A stretch of 16,130 bases of DNA from Spirogloea muscicola (GCA_009602725.1 WELB01000316.1:46466-62595), one strand, 5' to 3'; shown: positions 1 through 9,420, numbered from the stretch's first letter. Made by a program: numbers and translations. The notes: a model not told the origin generated them from the letters alone.

Positions 1-29
1 TTTTTTTTTTTTTTTTTTTTTCTTCGCAG
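1..29 (+). other. End of an intron: long T tract and 3' splice site
   Basis: Twenty-one T residues open the window and run into a pyrimidine-rich stretch ending in AG at 28-29. The TGD2 reading frame starts directly after it. This is the expected 3' end of an intron, so at least one earlier TGD2 exon lies to the left. The homopolymer is unusually long for a polypyrimidine tract and may be an assembly or sequencing edge effect. Confidence 0.7.
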
Positions 30-1611
30 GCGGCGGCGGCGGCGGCGGCGGAGCGCGGAGAGGGCGGGCCGGCGGAGCAGCTGCTGGCGGCGGTGGCGGC
101 GGTGTGGCGGCAGGTCACGCGGCCGTTGAGCGACTTTGGGTTCGGGAAGCGCAGCATCTGGGAGGGCGGCGTGGGGCTCTTCGTCGTCACGGGCGTGGCC
201 ATGCTGGCGCTCACCCTGACGTGGGTCCGGGGCGTCCAGGTGCGCTCGCGCACGCGGCGCTACCAGGCGGTCATGGAGTTCGCGCAGGCCTGCGGCATCA
301 CCGTCGGCACGCCGGTGCGCATCCGCGGCGTCGACGTCGGCTCCGTCGTTGGCGTGCGCCCGTCGCTGGAGCGCATCGACGTCGTGGTGGAGGTCATGGA
401 CGCCAACGTCGTCATCCCCCGCAACTCGCTCGTGGAGGTCAACCAGTCGGGGCTCATCTCGGAGACGCTCATCGACATCACGCCGCAGCCGCCGATGCCC
501 GCGCCCACCGCGGGGCCCCTCGACCCCGGCTGCGCCACCGAGGGCCTCATCGTCTGCGACCGCGAGAAGATCGCCGGCCGCCAGGGCGTCAGCCTCGACG
601 AGCTCGTCGGCATCTGCACCAAGATCGCCAAGCAGGTCGACCAGCAGGGCGTCAGCAAGGTCTTTGTCGCCGCCGAGCGCCTCAGCGCCGCCGTGGAGGA
701 CGCCCGCCCGCTACTGCAGCAGGTATGGCGCCGGCCCGCTTGCCGTTACCGCGGCGTCTGCCGTCGGTCCGTCCCTCTGGCCATGCTTTCGATGCTGAGC
801 GTGGTCGACAAGAACAGCCTGGGTGAGACGCCGGTGAGCTTGCTTGCGCAGCTGGAGAATGTGGCCAGCGATGTCGCGCCGATGCTCAAGGACGTGCGGG
901 AGGGGCCGCTCCTAAAGAACATCGAGCGACTGACAGCCATTGCCACGGATGCTGCGGTTGACCTGAGGCAAGCCCTCCTCCTGCCCGCTTCAAATGAAGG
1001 CGTGGGTGCAAGTTGTGACAACATATGCAGCTGCTGACTTGGAATGTAACCTACTCAGTCACACTTGGTTTTATGTGTGTGCCGCCGCTTCCATGTGACG
1101 AGCAGGACGCTCAACAGCAGCATACTGACGGGCGAGAATACGGAACTTCTACGGCAGTCAGTCGCAACGCTCTCCAAAACATTGAGACATATAGAGGTAA
1201 GCCGAGCGGCTGTGCAAGCCCCATCAGCTCGTGACCATCGTTGTACATAGTGCCTGTCCCGGTGATTGCGGGTATAGGCTTGATATGGCATGAGAAGGCG
1301 GGTATGCTCATAATCCGGAGCAGCCTCGCTCTGCACTGGTCCCAGCTGCGAAATGCTTTTCCAGCCGCAGACAGGAGATGACAGGAGAAGGAAGAGGCTA
1401 CTAGAAGCAACTCTTTGGCAGTGCCTTGTTACGACGTGCCCTCCCCTTGCAGCAGGCAAGGCGGTCCGCTGATCGCCTCCTTGCTGCGCCGCCTGCTTGT
1501 ATCTGTCGGCAGAGCATAAGCGACGACATCAGTGGCCTCACTGGCGATCCGGGCACCAAGTACAATTTGAAGCAGCTGATCGAGTCCCTCAGCCGCCTGG
1601 TTCAAGATTGA
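30..1611 (+). CDS. TGD2: TGD2-like chloroplast lipid-transport protein (MlaD/MCE domain), 5'-partial
   Basis: Exons: 30-722, 852-967, 1106-1196 and 1513-1611 (332 residues plus stop), all in phase. In plants TGD2 is the substrate-binding subunit of the TGD1-TGD2-TGD3 ABC transporter of the inner chloroplast envelope. It binds phosphatidic acid and helps bring ER-derived lipid into the plastid. Counting from the first visible residue, a hydrophobic segment lies at about 46-66 (GGVGLFVVTGVAMLALTLTW), the MCE/MlaD domain at about 78-155, then the family block GVSLDELVGI and a helical C-terminus. The tail LNSSILTGENTELLRQ...LIESLSRL matches plant TGD2 closely. The N-terminus and transit peptide are missing at the left edge; an Ala run from seven GCG codons follows the first splice site. 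Intron 1 (723-851) is 129 nt, stop-free and in frame, so its retention would only insert 43 residues. Intron 2 uses a GC donor. Exon 1 is far richer in G/C third positions than the later exons. Confidence 0.92.
968..1105 (+). other. GC-AG intron in the TGD2 gene
   Basis: The exon ends ...GACCTGAG and the intron begins GCAAGC. It ends ...GAGCAG, followed by GACGCTCAAC. Joining the two gives Asp-Leu-Arg-Thr-Leu-Asn-Ser-Ser, which is collinear with plant TGD2. No GT donor nearby restores this reading. GCAAG is the typical context of minor GC-AG donors handled by the normal spliceosome. Confidence 0.8.
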
Positions 1612-2459
1612 TTTGCTATCTGGCACCACAGCTTTGGCACCTGACCTTACTGCTGCACCAAGCAACTTGTGCCGGTGGGTAGCCTGCTTACTTCCAGATT
1701 CTAACCCCAGAGCCCCAGTGCGGTGATGCTTCCTGCTATTGCAGCACAAGGCCAAAGGCCTCCTGCTGAAAGAGTGCAGAAATTTGCCGGCGCAAAGGCC
1801 TCGCACTATCTAGCTCCTTTCGTCAGCTGCCCCATTTACGAAGGGCCGGGCATCTGCCGGCCATTTAGAGTTCATTCTGCATGGGTGATTTGCATGTACT
1901 ATCTTTTTGGAGTGGGACTGCGGCAAGCAGGGGCAGCTATTGCACGAGATGGCACAGCAGTATTCAGCTTCAAGACATTAGGGTTCAGAATTTCAGACTA
2001 CGGAGATGAAATTGGGGCTGAAAAGTTGAAGCTTGCAGATGGCACTGCTACAGTAGCTGCTGCACGCAGCGCCCAAGCCACATGATCAGCAGGGTAAAGG
2101 GATGTGAGCCTGCCCACACTGGCCGAGGAGGCAGCACCCCCCCTCGCCCCAGCCAGCAGCCTCTTCTTTCCTGCAACCGCAGGCACTGCGTTGGTGCTGG
2201 CGCTGGAGGAGCTATGCACGGCAACCTGTTCAGGCTTGCCGGCAGAGTGCCCAGCTGGGCCGCGAGCCTCACTTATGACGGAAGTGCAGAGTCTGCTCCT
2301 CTGTGGCTTCTCAGTCGGAGCCCCTGGGTTGGCTTGTTAACGGGACTGCCAGGGGAAGAGGAAAGAGGATCGTCAAGAAAGGGGTGATGGCTTTGTGATT
2401 GTGGCAGAGGTTACTGAGTGATTTGTAGCTGCTTTATTTCTGTTTCTTAGCGCTTCCCC

Positions 2460-2591
2460 TGGCCCCCTTCTCACACTCTGTTCATTCTATTTCGGGTTGG
2501 TTTTTCCAGCCCCTATTCTCAATGGGCGAGCACTTGCTTCTTTTGTGATGGCCACAGCCCAAATGGGATCGACAAGGTTTGAAGGGCCGAA
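2460..2591. mobile_element. MITE-like element A (short, non-coding, inverted ends)
   Basis: The left end reads TGGCCCCCTTCTC and the right end AAGGGCCGAA, so the ends are imperfect inverted repeats. Inside lie TTCGGGTTGG near the left and CCAAATGGG near the right, again roughly inverted. The same ends and order of motifs recur in the element at 7294-7482. No transposase frame is present, and I see no clear target-site duplication. The exact borders are my estimate. Confidence 0.5.
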
Positions 2592-3019
2592 TAGCGCAAA
2601 CAGGGGCTGCCAGGTTCCACTCCGCAACCGCACGCCGCACTTGACTGCAGCCGCTGCAGAGTTCCGCCGCGCCTATTATCCCGAATGTGGATGCAAAAAA
2701 GAAGAAGCAAGTTCTCGCCCATGCAGAAAGGCCTCAGCCAGGGGGGACCGGCTCCAGCTCTGACACATGCAGGTTTCTAGCAGGTACGTAAAGCGCCCCA
2801 TCCGCTCCAACATATAGCGTATCCAGCACTCAGCCCGGCGGGCAGATCTGCAGAGTGGCAGTCTCACTTGGTCGAATCTGCCCAAGAGAGCCCAGTCGCG
2901 GTCACGCGCCGTCCGATATTCTGTATCGCACGGCTAAGAGGGGTCCGGGAGGGCGTGTCCGGCCCTAGTTTCTCCTGGGAGCTTCCCACACGCCAGACTT
3001 CCATCTCCTCCTCCAAAAG

Positions 3020-3087
3020 CGGCTGCTGCGGCGCGGCGGCGGCGGCGGCAGCAGCGGCGGCGGCGACGAGCGGCGGCGGCGGCGACT
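3020..3087. repeat. GCG/GGC-rich low-complexity tract in the 5' leader
   Basis: Runs of GGC/GCG triplets lie about 180 bp before the start codon of the zinc-finger gene. A similar tract lies before the ECH2 start codon. This is typical of GC-rich promoter and leader DNA. All six frames read as poly-Ala, poly-Gly, poly-Arg or their antisense, so I do not treat it as coding. Confidence 0.7.
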
Positions 3088-3262
3088 GCGTCGGGAGTCG
3101 GCCGCGCTGGGTGCGAGCTAGCCTGTGACCGTTGGCGCCATCGAGCTCCGAGCACTCCCGCAGCGTTACCGCTGCCGCGGCCTGCGAGGTCGAGGGCCAG
3201 GCCGTGGTCAAGGGCTGCGGAGCCCGCCGGAGGCCGCCCTTCCGAGCAGCCTGGCCGCCGCC

Positions 3263-5801
3263 ATGTACCAGGTGCGCTGCCTCGCCCGCTCACGAGTGCC
3301 ACCTACAGTCCTCTCGGGCCGCAGCTCGTCCAAGCCACAAGGAGTGGTGGGCGTGGAGCTGGGAAAGCTCCTGCCGTGGCTGCGGCGAACGTCAGGCGCT
3401 GAGCTCGGCCTCTGCCTAGCTTGCACCCTGGAGCCTCACGCCTTCCAGGCTCGCCCAGCCTCGTATCACATCTGCTTTCACCGGACCCCTTCTCAGCTCA
3501 CCCTTATGGGCTGATCTTTCCTTGCCACGTCTGCTGTCACAGTTGCAGCCGCCGAGGCCCGAGTTTGCGTCACCGGGGCCCAAACGCGCCCGCACCGCCG
3601 GTAAGCACTGAGGCTTTCCGCCAGACATGGGCGCTGAGCGTGGTCAGTGCGCCTACGATGGTTGTCTTAGCACTCTCAGCACGCAGCCATGGGTGCTCTG
3701 TGGTGATGGGATCTGCTCGGGCTCTTTCGAGCTGTCGCGAGGAGGCTGCCACACAGACTGCAACTCCTCAAAAATCCGTAGTCACTCATTTCCTGGCAAT
3801 GCGTCGCTTCTGTCTGTTGCTTCGCAGGTGCCAAGGGCGAGGGCGACTGGACGTGCCCGAATTGCGGCAACATCAATTTTGCGTTTCGCGAGACGTGCAA
3901 CATGCGCAAGTGCGGCGCCCCAAAGCCTGCTGACTTCAGTCGGGTACCTGCCTTTGCAACCGCACTCCTCCAGAACTCTTGCTTGCTCGTATCAAGCACT
4001 AGTCTGACTTTGAGACTTTGGCATCCCAGAGTGGGTTGAGATGCACAAGTTGCCATTCCCAGTAAGTGCATGCTCCATTGGCTCACAGCATTAGGAGCTG
4101 CTGGGAGTTCTACTTGCAGTCTCAGTGGCAAGGAGGTGTGACTTCACTCGGTGGGCTGCTTGCAGGGCAACCTGGTCGCTGCGCCCCTGTACGAGCAGCA
4201 GCCATTTCCACCGTCGTATGGTGGGCCTGGTGCTCCCACGCCTGCTGTCGCCTACATCACACCCAGCAGCTACATTGGCCAGCAGCAGGTCGTGGCCGCG
4301 CCTCAGCCGCCTGCAACGTATACGACCATTCCCCAGACCTACGGGGCCATCCCCAGTGCCTATGGCTCGGCGCCCACGACGTACACGCCTGCCTACACTG
4401 TGACGCCCCAAGGGACGTACATACCCCAGCTTACATCGGGGCCTGTGTACCCGGCAGGTGGGCTTTATTTGTCTCTGTCAAGCTGATTTTGTGGTCTAGC
4501 TGATCTTTTGGTGGCAATCTCAGTGATTGTTGGACTGCCCTTCTGTCCAATCGTTTACCTAGTGCACGGTCTCAGTTTGTGGCTGCTTCCTTCCACAATT
4601 GTCGTAGCAGGGATCACATATGGTCTGGCTCCTCCTCCTGAGGCTCCCTACCGTGGCCCTACGGTCAGCTTCCTGTTCTCATCACAGATCCTTGGTGTGT
4701 CAGTGCTTCCAACAGTACATGACTATCACTTCAGTCTTGTGTGCTACACACTGCTGATGTACAGGGAACTGACATGTGTCAAAGAATTGGCACATCTGAC
4801 AAAAGCAGATGAGAGGGGCAGCACCTCCCTTTTCTCCTCCAGAGGATGGTGGGCGGAAACGCAGAGCAGGTATGCTGGACACTCTCGATGCAAGTAGCCT
4901 GCAGTTGCTGCAATCTTTCGTAAATTTCCTCCGACAATGTGTTTCAATTCAGCACTTTAAAATGTGGTGATCTAATCTTGACATCCAGAAGTTGTGTTAC
5001 CTGACAACAGTAAGTCTGTGGAGCATAGCTTGCCTGTGTCATGTGAAACATTTTTTTTACCATTTTGGTTGAGCACCCTTTGGCTGGGTACTTTGATGGA
5101 GTAGGTCCTGATGGAGACTGCGACTGGATCTGCCCGAAGTGTGGGAACACCAATTTCGCCTTCAGGACTGTCTGCAATATGCGCAAATGTGGCGAGCCCA
5201 AGCCAGTCGTTGGGCCAGGCGGACCATACCCTGGACAGGTAGAAGACTAGGCTCACAGCCTGGGGGCCTGTCGTCTGTGAAGCTGTTACTTCTCCTTGTA
5301 AATGCCTGTTTGCCTGCATCAGCTCCTCTTCAGGGCTATGGTTTGCTTCAATATTACCTTTAGAGTGACACAGCGCTGGCCCATGGTTCTATCTGGCTTT
5401 GTTATGTCATTCACCTCACAGTGAATGCTGAAGTTGGCTCTGAAACAATACAAGTCTCTACCTGCGTTCCTGTGCAGGTTGAGATACCTCGGCCTCCGAT
5501 GGGGAGCGGTCCAGGCTTTTCTGGTAGCATGGGTGGTGCGCCTGCACGGCCGCCTGCACCTCGTAAGTGCAGCTTCAGTGCAGTGCTCGTCAAGCCCTGG
5601 TAGATTGCCGCAGGAGAATTTGGAGCACCTGACGATCCGTGTCTCTGACTTTGTGCAGAGGGTCCTCCGCCAGAAGGCAGTTGGTCTTGTGCCACCTGTG
5701 GCAATCTAAATTACCCTTTCCGCACACATTGCAACCGGCGCAACTGTGGAGCTGAAAGACCTCCTACTGCTCCAACAGCCACAATGGTGCCTCCTGTCTG
5801 A
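3263..5801 (+). CDS. Protein with three RanBP2-type zinc fingers, 304 aa
   Basis: Exons: 3263-3271, 3543-3600, 3828-3943, 4166-4457, 4611-4663, 4845-4869, 5105-5238, 5478-5562 and 5659-5801. They total 915 nt and stay in phase. The start is in a strong context (GCCGCCGCCATG). RanBP2-type fingers of this class bind single-stranded RNA, often with a GGU core, and occur in nuclear RNA-processing proteins. Each finger reads W-x-C-x2-C-x10-C-x4-C: Cys32/35/46/51, Cys194/197/208/213 and Cys268/271/282/287. A basic KRAR motif (residues 17-20) precedes finger 1 and GRKRR precedes finger 2. Residues 62 to about 165 form a Tyr/Pro/Gln-rich linker. The arrangement matches the plant three-finger protein At1g67325, as I recall it. 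Exon 1 encodes only Met-Tyr-Gln. Exon 2 could instead begin at 3549, losing two residues. The microexon 4845-4869 is chosen by phase. Function is inferred from the fold only. Confidence 0.88.
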
Positions 5802-5808
5802 CACAAAG

Positions 5809-5892
5809 GTATGCAGGTTGACATTTGTCCTGTCAAAGTGTTTAGGTCACTCTTGCTTACCTGCTGCTACCTTTTGTATCGCTGTTTTGCAG
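5809..5892 (+). other. Possible intron in the 3' UTR of the zinc-finger gene
   Basis: Seven bases after the stop codon stands AAAG|GTATGC, and a pyrimidine-rich stretch ends TTTTGCAG at 5892. The size (84 nt) and signals suit an intron wholly in the 3' UTR. It lies very close to the stop codon, so it should not trigger nonsense-mediated decay by the usual distance rule. Confidence 0.45.
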
Positions 5893-6117
5893 CTGTCGAA
5901 GTGATGTGTGAGGTGCATGGGTCAAGATCAGTCTGCGTAGCTACATGTTAGGAGGACAGGGGACGGTGTTGGTTTGCTGTGTGTCAAGATTGAGTCTTGT
6001 TTGATGGTCTACACTGTCATGCTTCTGACCTAGAGGACTGCTGTGGTCATTGTTGTGTCCTTCTCCAGTGAGAACTCTTGCCCTGCTTGGGTAGGCAGGG
6101 CTGTTCAGAGAGTTGTA

Positions 6118-6171
6118 TCGTCGTCACGTCGTCGTGGTCGTCGTCGTGGTCGTCGTCGTGGTCGTCGTTTC
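6118..6171. repeat. CGT-rich tandem repeat with a 12-bp higher-order unit
   Basis: About 54 bp is built from CGT triplets interrupted regularly by a G, giving about three copies of GTCGTCGTCGTG. It reads as poly-Arg/Ser or poly-Asp in different frames. It is not next to any coding exon I can support, so I call it a minisatellite. It may lie in a long 3' UTR. Confidence 0.8.
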
Positions 6172-6696
6172 GATACCCTCGAGTTGGCATCCTGGTTTGG
6201 GGGTGCTTGGTCCAAGAGTCATCATCACACCGGATCCTCCTATGGTTGACTTTGGTGCACTGTTTTAGCTCAGATGCTTGTGCAGGCTGCTCTTTTGGGT
6301 AGTGCAGCACTCTCCTGCAGTAGAGCTTGTAGATGTAGTTATCTTCTAGCTCCTCTTCGTTTGACAAGGAAGGACCAACATCTGTGCCAGTTGTTGAAAT
6401 ACGGGCCTAACAAATGCATGCTGTTGTGGTGAGGCGATGAAGCCTATGATGCACTTGTATGCACTTTGCTTTTCTGCTTTCAAGTAACCTAATCAGCTCA
6501 AGCTTCAGTAAGTACAGCTCTGGTTGATGTGATTGGTAAGGTTGACATCTATAGCTAGACGACATCTTAGAAATGATACAGGCATGCTGCTGCAAAGGAG
6601 CAAGTAGGATGCTAAGCAAGTTCTTGCGATAGTGCTTTGTAGTCAAGGCAGTCTTAGATGTGAGCAGTGGTGGCGCGTCATTGGTTTCGAGTGCAT

Positions 6697-6702
6697 CACG
6701 TG
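6697..6702. promoter_or_regulatory. G-box palindrome CACGTG
   Basis: CACGTG stands next to a CCAAT (ATCACGTGCCAATTGA). G-boxes are bound by bHLH and bZIP factors in plants and algae. It is about 960 bp before the PEBP start codon, so its target gene is uncertain and chance occurrence is possible. Confidence 0.25.
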
Positions 6703-6903
6703 CCAATTGATTCAAAGGGGCGATTTGCTGTCAATGCGTTATTGCCAAGTCAGTGTGTGCATTGCTGTACGCTGGGTGGGCTTGCAACTGGGCTGTCAAA
6801 ATATTGGTCTGAACAAAGAGAGAGCTCAGTGGGGCAGCTACCTGGGGCCTCGGCTCATACTGACAGAGAAGGAGAGCGCAGCAAGACTTTCAGGAATGGT
6901 CTC

Positions 6904-6914
6904 TGTAAAATAAA
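6904..6914 (+). terminator. Possible poly(A) signal pair TGTAA and AATAAA
   Basis: TGTAAAATAAA combines the chlorophyte TGTAA signal with an overlapping canonical AATAAA. It is about 1.1 kb after the zinc-finger stop codon, so it would imply a long 3' UTR. It could also end an unrecognised transcript. The assignment is weak. Confidence 0.3.
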
Positions 6915-7106
6915 GCAGGACTGAGGATGGGAATATGCCCAGATTGTGGATTGTCCAGCTTGCGGGGGCTACTGGGTCCAGTGTACTTGGTCCAGTGTAC
7001 GGCACTGGCTGTGCCAGGCCAGCCCAAGTTGAATATACAAGAAATTGGGGAAAAGGGGTTGTGGTTGGGGGAGGGTGGTTGGGGGGTGGCGAGGTTGGGA
7101 GGTGTG

Positions 7107-7112
7107 CACGTG
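7107..7112. promoter_or_regulatory. G-box palindrome CACGTG
   Basis: The core reads GCACGTGGC, a good plant G-box, about 550 bp before the PEBP start codon. A second ACGT-core site (TGACGTGG) follows near 7161. These could serve the PEBP promoter, but nothing in the sequence proves use. Confidence 0.3.
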
Positions 7113-7293
7113 GCAACCGCGGACGGCCCCTAAGCAAGGCTGCTGACGATGCGGCCTGCTGACGTGGTGGTGAAGGAGGCCGGCAGAAGGGGGTGGGAGG
7201 TAGAGAGAAACCAGCTCCTTCGAATGTAAGGTGATGATTGCTGAGTGACCGTGGCTCTTTCAAGGGACAGCGCTTTAGGTCCCTCCGTCAATC

Positions 7294-7482
7294 TGGCCCC
7301 TTCGAACCTTTGTCGATTCTTTTCGGGCTGGCTTTTCACAGCCCTTCCCCCTATTGGGACATCCACTTCTCTTCCAAGGTATGCTTATGTATTTTAAGAG
7401 ATGGGGAGGCCATGAAGGCAAGGGCTTTGAACAGCCAGCCCGAAAAGAATGAGAAGAAAAGAATTGACTGACAAGGGCCGAA
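7294..7482. mobile_element. MITE-like element B (inverted terminal repeats, non-coding)
   Basis: The left end reads TGGCCCCTTCGAACC and the right end AAGGGCCGAA. Inside the ends, ATTCTTTTCGGGCTGGCT (7317-7334) has an exact inverted partner near 7431-7448. The core carries CCTATTGGG, also seen in altered form in element A. No coding capacity or obvious target-site duplication is visible. It lies about 180 bp before the PEBP start codon, so it may sit in the promoter or leader. The borders are estimates. Confidence 0.6.
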
Positions 7483-7660
7483 CGAACGGACTGTGTGTGA
7501 GACCGTCGACGAGGGTCTGCATTGCCGCCAGCCGCCGCGGCCCGCGGCGCTGAAACCCCTCCTCTGCCGCCGCCGGGCGCCTCGAGGCTCCTCCTCTCAG
7601 TGGGGCGTGCGCCAGTGTCCAGTCAGTGGCAGAGGTTGCCGCAGCGGCGGCCCCGTGGCG

Positions 7661-8957
7661 ATGGCGGAGAAGGAGGCCGAGTTCTACCTCACCTGCTCCG
7701 CGTTTGGCGAGGGCGGCCACATCCCGCGCAAGCACACCGGCGACGGGCCGCCGCACCAGCACGACCGCTCGCCGCCGCTCGCCTGGCACAACGTCCCTGA
7801 GGGCACTGAAACGCTAGCGCTGGTCGTCGACGACCCCGACGCGCCCGACCCTGAGGCCCCCATCGTGCCCTGGACCCACTGGTGCGCCTCCACCACTGGT
7901 CCTGCTCCACACGGCCGCCGTTGCTTGCTGGCGGAGTACCTGGCCAGGGAGTCGTTGCCTCCAGTCTCTTACGGCAAAGGCTATCATCTCATGCAATACC
8001 TTAGGCTGCTCTTGTTCCTCAGAGTGTCATGGCATCGGAGCTGCATTGGGCGCAGCCGCCAGTTGTGTTGGGCACGGAGCAGCTCATCTCTGCCGTTCTG
8101 CTGTCCACCGCAGGGTGATCTTCAATATCCCAGCATCGCTGAAAGGTCAGCCTGTCAGCAGCCGCGAGCCCACAAACTCAAGAGATATCGATGACATGGT
8201 GGCTTGTTGCTCAGAGGTTCTGACACGCCCGCTGCTCGCTCCTCCGTGTCCTAGGGGAGGAGGAAGCACCCAAAGCCAAAGCCCGTCCACATTGCTGATG
8301 CCGCCTTAATTCTGCCATCCATGTGACTGTCATGGCCTTGCCAGGCTTGCCTGCGGGGTTCAGTAGCAAGGACGTTGAGGGCGACGAGCAGTATGGCGAG
8401 CTGCAAGAAGGATACAACGACTTTAAAGTGCCAGGATACCGTGGTCCCAGCCCGCCCAAGGGCGTGCACCACTACGAGTTCCGCCTCTACGCGCTCGACA
8501 CCACCATACGCGGCCTTGGCAAGAAGGTACGCCTGACCCATCGCGCGGCTGAAAACTATGCGCCTGCCATGCATGCTCGGCTGGTCGAGCACCTTTGCTC
8601 GCATGCCAATGCGGCAGTCACAGGGCTGTCCATTGTAGGACACATGTACACCTTTCGTCCTGCTTTCCTACTGCCCCTGGGCTGCGAGCTTTCTTGAAGC
8701 TCAGGGTCTAGCTGTAGCTGCTTCAGTTATGCAAGCCACTGTGGGCATCATCCGTTTGCTTTGCCAATGTACATCACCTTTCTCATGGGAAGCTGTCTTT
8801 CCGGGTTAAGCAGGCAACCAAGGAGAAGCTGGAAGAGGAGATGGAGGGCCACATTCTCGGCCAGTGCACGCTTACAGGGACATTCCACAAAGAGAAAACG
8901 GGTCATGACACATACATGCCCCGCTCAGGGCCCTACGACGCCTCCGGTCCTGGCTGA
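7661..8957 (+). CDS. PEBP family protein, YbhB/YbcL-like, 192 aa
   Basis: Exons: 7661-7881, 8114-8145, 8345-8526 and 8814-8957 (579 nt, in phase). The family is phosphatidylethanolamine-binding protein, of the bacterial YbhB type also found in plants, not the FT/TFL1 flowering branch. It forms a small beta-fold with an anion or ligand pocket; the ligand of this branch is not established. Visible blocks are SPPLAWHNVPEGTETLAL, the pocket motif DDPDAPDP (57-64), PWTHWVIFNIP (70-80) and the second signature GPSPPKGVHHYEFRLYALD (118-136). EGHILGQ follows in the last exon. The Met is the first ATG in frame with the domain. There is no transit peptide, signal or membrane segment, so it is probably cytosolic. 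About 23 residues after TGTF form a polar tail that short YbhB proteins lack. Exon 4 could begin three bases earlier, adding Gln. Exon 2 is only 32 nt. Confidence 0.94.
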
Positions 8958-9061
8958 AGAGACACGGCTGGGCTGCCTATCAAATCCTTTTTGGTTGCTT
9001 TGGATACGGCTGCAAGCAGCGCTTGGAGCAGGACAACTGCACATAAGGATATCGCATGTTA

Positions 9062-9066
9062 TGTAA
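9062..9066 (+). terminator. Poly(A) signal TGTAA for the PEBP gene
   Basis: TGTAA lies 105 bp after the PEBP stop codon, at a usual distance for a chlorophyte 3' UTR. I see no better candidate nearer the stop. Confidence 0.55.
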
Positions 9067-9075
9067 ATGGAGCAC

Positions 9076-9105
9076 CGGATGCCTATGCATCGGATGCCTA
9101 TGCAT
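9076..9105. repeat. 15-bp tandem duplication
   Basis: CGGATGCCTATGCAT occurs twice head to tail with no mismatch, just past the TGTAA signal. Each copy holds the palindrome ATGCAT. Confidence 0.85.
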
Positions 9106-9420
9106 CGTGGTTACGGAAAAGGAGCACAGTTCCTTCTAGTTGATGGCAGATATTTCACTACAGCATCCGTGCGATGGGCTTTGGGTGTCGCTCAAGTCAA
9201 CACATATACTTCAAAAGGGCATCAGAGGAGAAGTGTGAAATACTCCAGTGAGGTGATTAAGATGCCACCGTTTTGCAGCATGTTCGAGTTGCCTTCATTG
9301 GAAGTAACGCACGGCCGTAGGGTCGTTGCTGCGTGGCACGGAGTAAGCAAGGGCATTGAGGTGCGCAGTGGAGGACCACTGCATCTGGTAGAGCGGTTGA
9401 GAAAGGAAGCAACCTTTGGC

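Larger units (their letters stand above)
1612..3262. other. Intergenic stretch: TGD2 3' flank, MITE-like element, leader of the next gene
   Basis: I recognise no protein gene here on either strand. The longest plus-strand open stretch (1723-2085, 120 codons) has no domain I recognise and no neighbouring exons that extend it. A MITE-like element sits at 2460-2591. From about 2990 the DNA turns strongly GC-rich with GCG/GGC runs, as expected for the promoter and 5' leader of the zinc-finger gene. I see no clear TGTAA poly(A) signal for TGD2. Confidence 0.6.
5802..7660. other. Long gene-free stretch: 3' flank of the zinc-finger gene and promoter side of PEBP
   Basis: I see no conserved protein block on either strand. 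The open stretches present (for example minus strand 6407-6715) lack recognisable domains and splice partners. The region holds a CGT-rich satellite (6118-6171), two CACGTG palindromes, a 14-bp direct repeat (6975-7002), a G-rich stretch around 7050-7100 and a MITE-like element (7294-7482). From about 7500 it becomes GC-rich, as expected for the PEBP leader. Confidence 0.55.

Noticed and set aside
1429-1806. 125-codon minus-strand frame over the last TGD2 exon
   Set aside because: It is the complement of a conserved TGD2 exon and has no features of its own.
1723-2085. 120-codon plus-strand open frame after TGD2
   Set aside because: I recognise no domain and find no flanking exons that continue it. 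At this base composition such a length can arise by chance.
2864-3302. Poly-Ala, poly-Gly and poly-Arg frames on both strands before the zinc-finger gene
   Set aside because: They arise from one GGC/GCG tract read in different frames. The conserved exons and a strong ATG context begin only at 3263.
6118-6171. Possible CRISPR-like repeat array
   Set aside because: The units are contiguous without spacers and are simple CGT triplets. The genome is eukaryotic, so this is a minisatellite.
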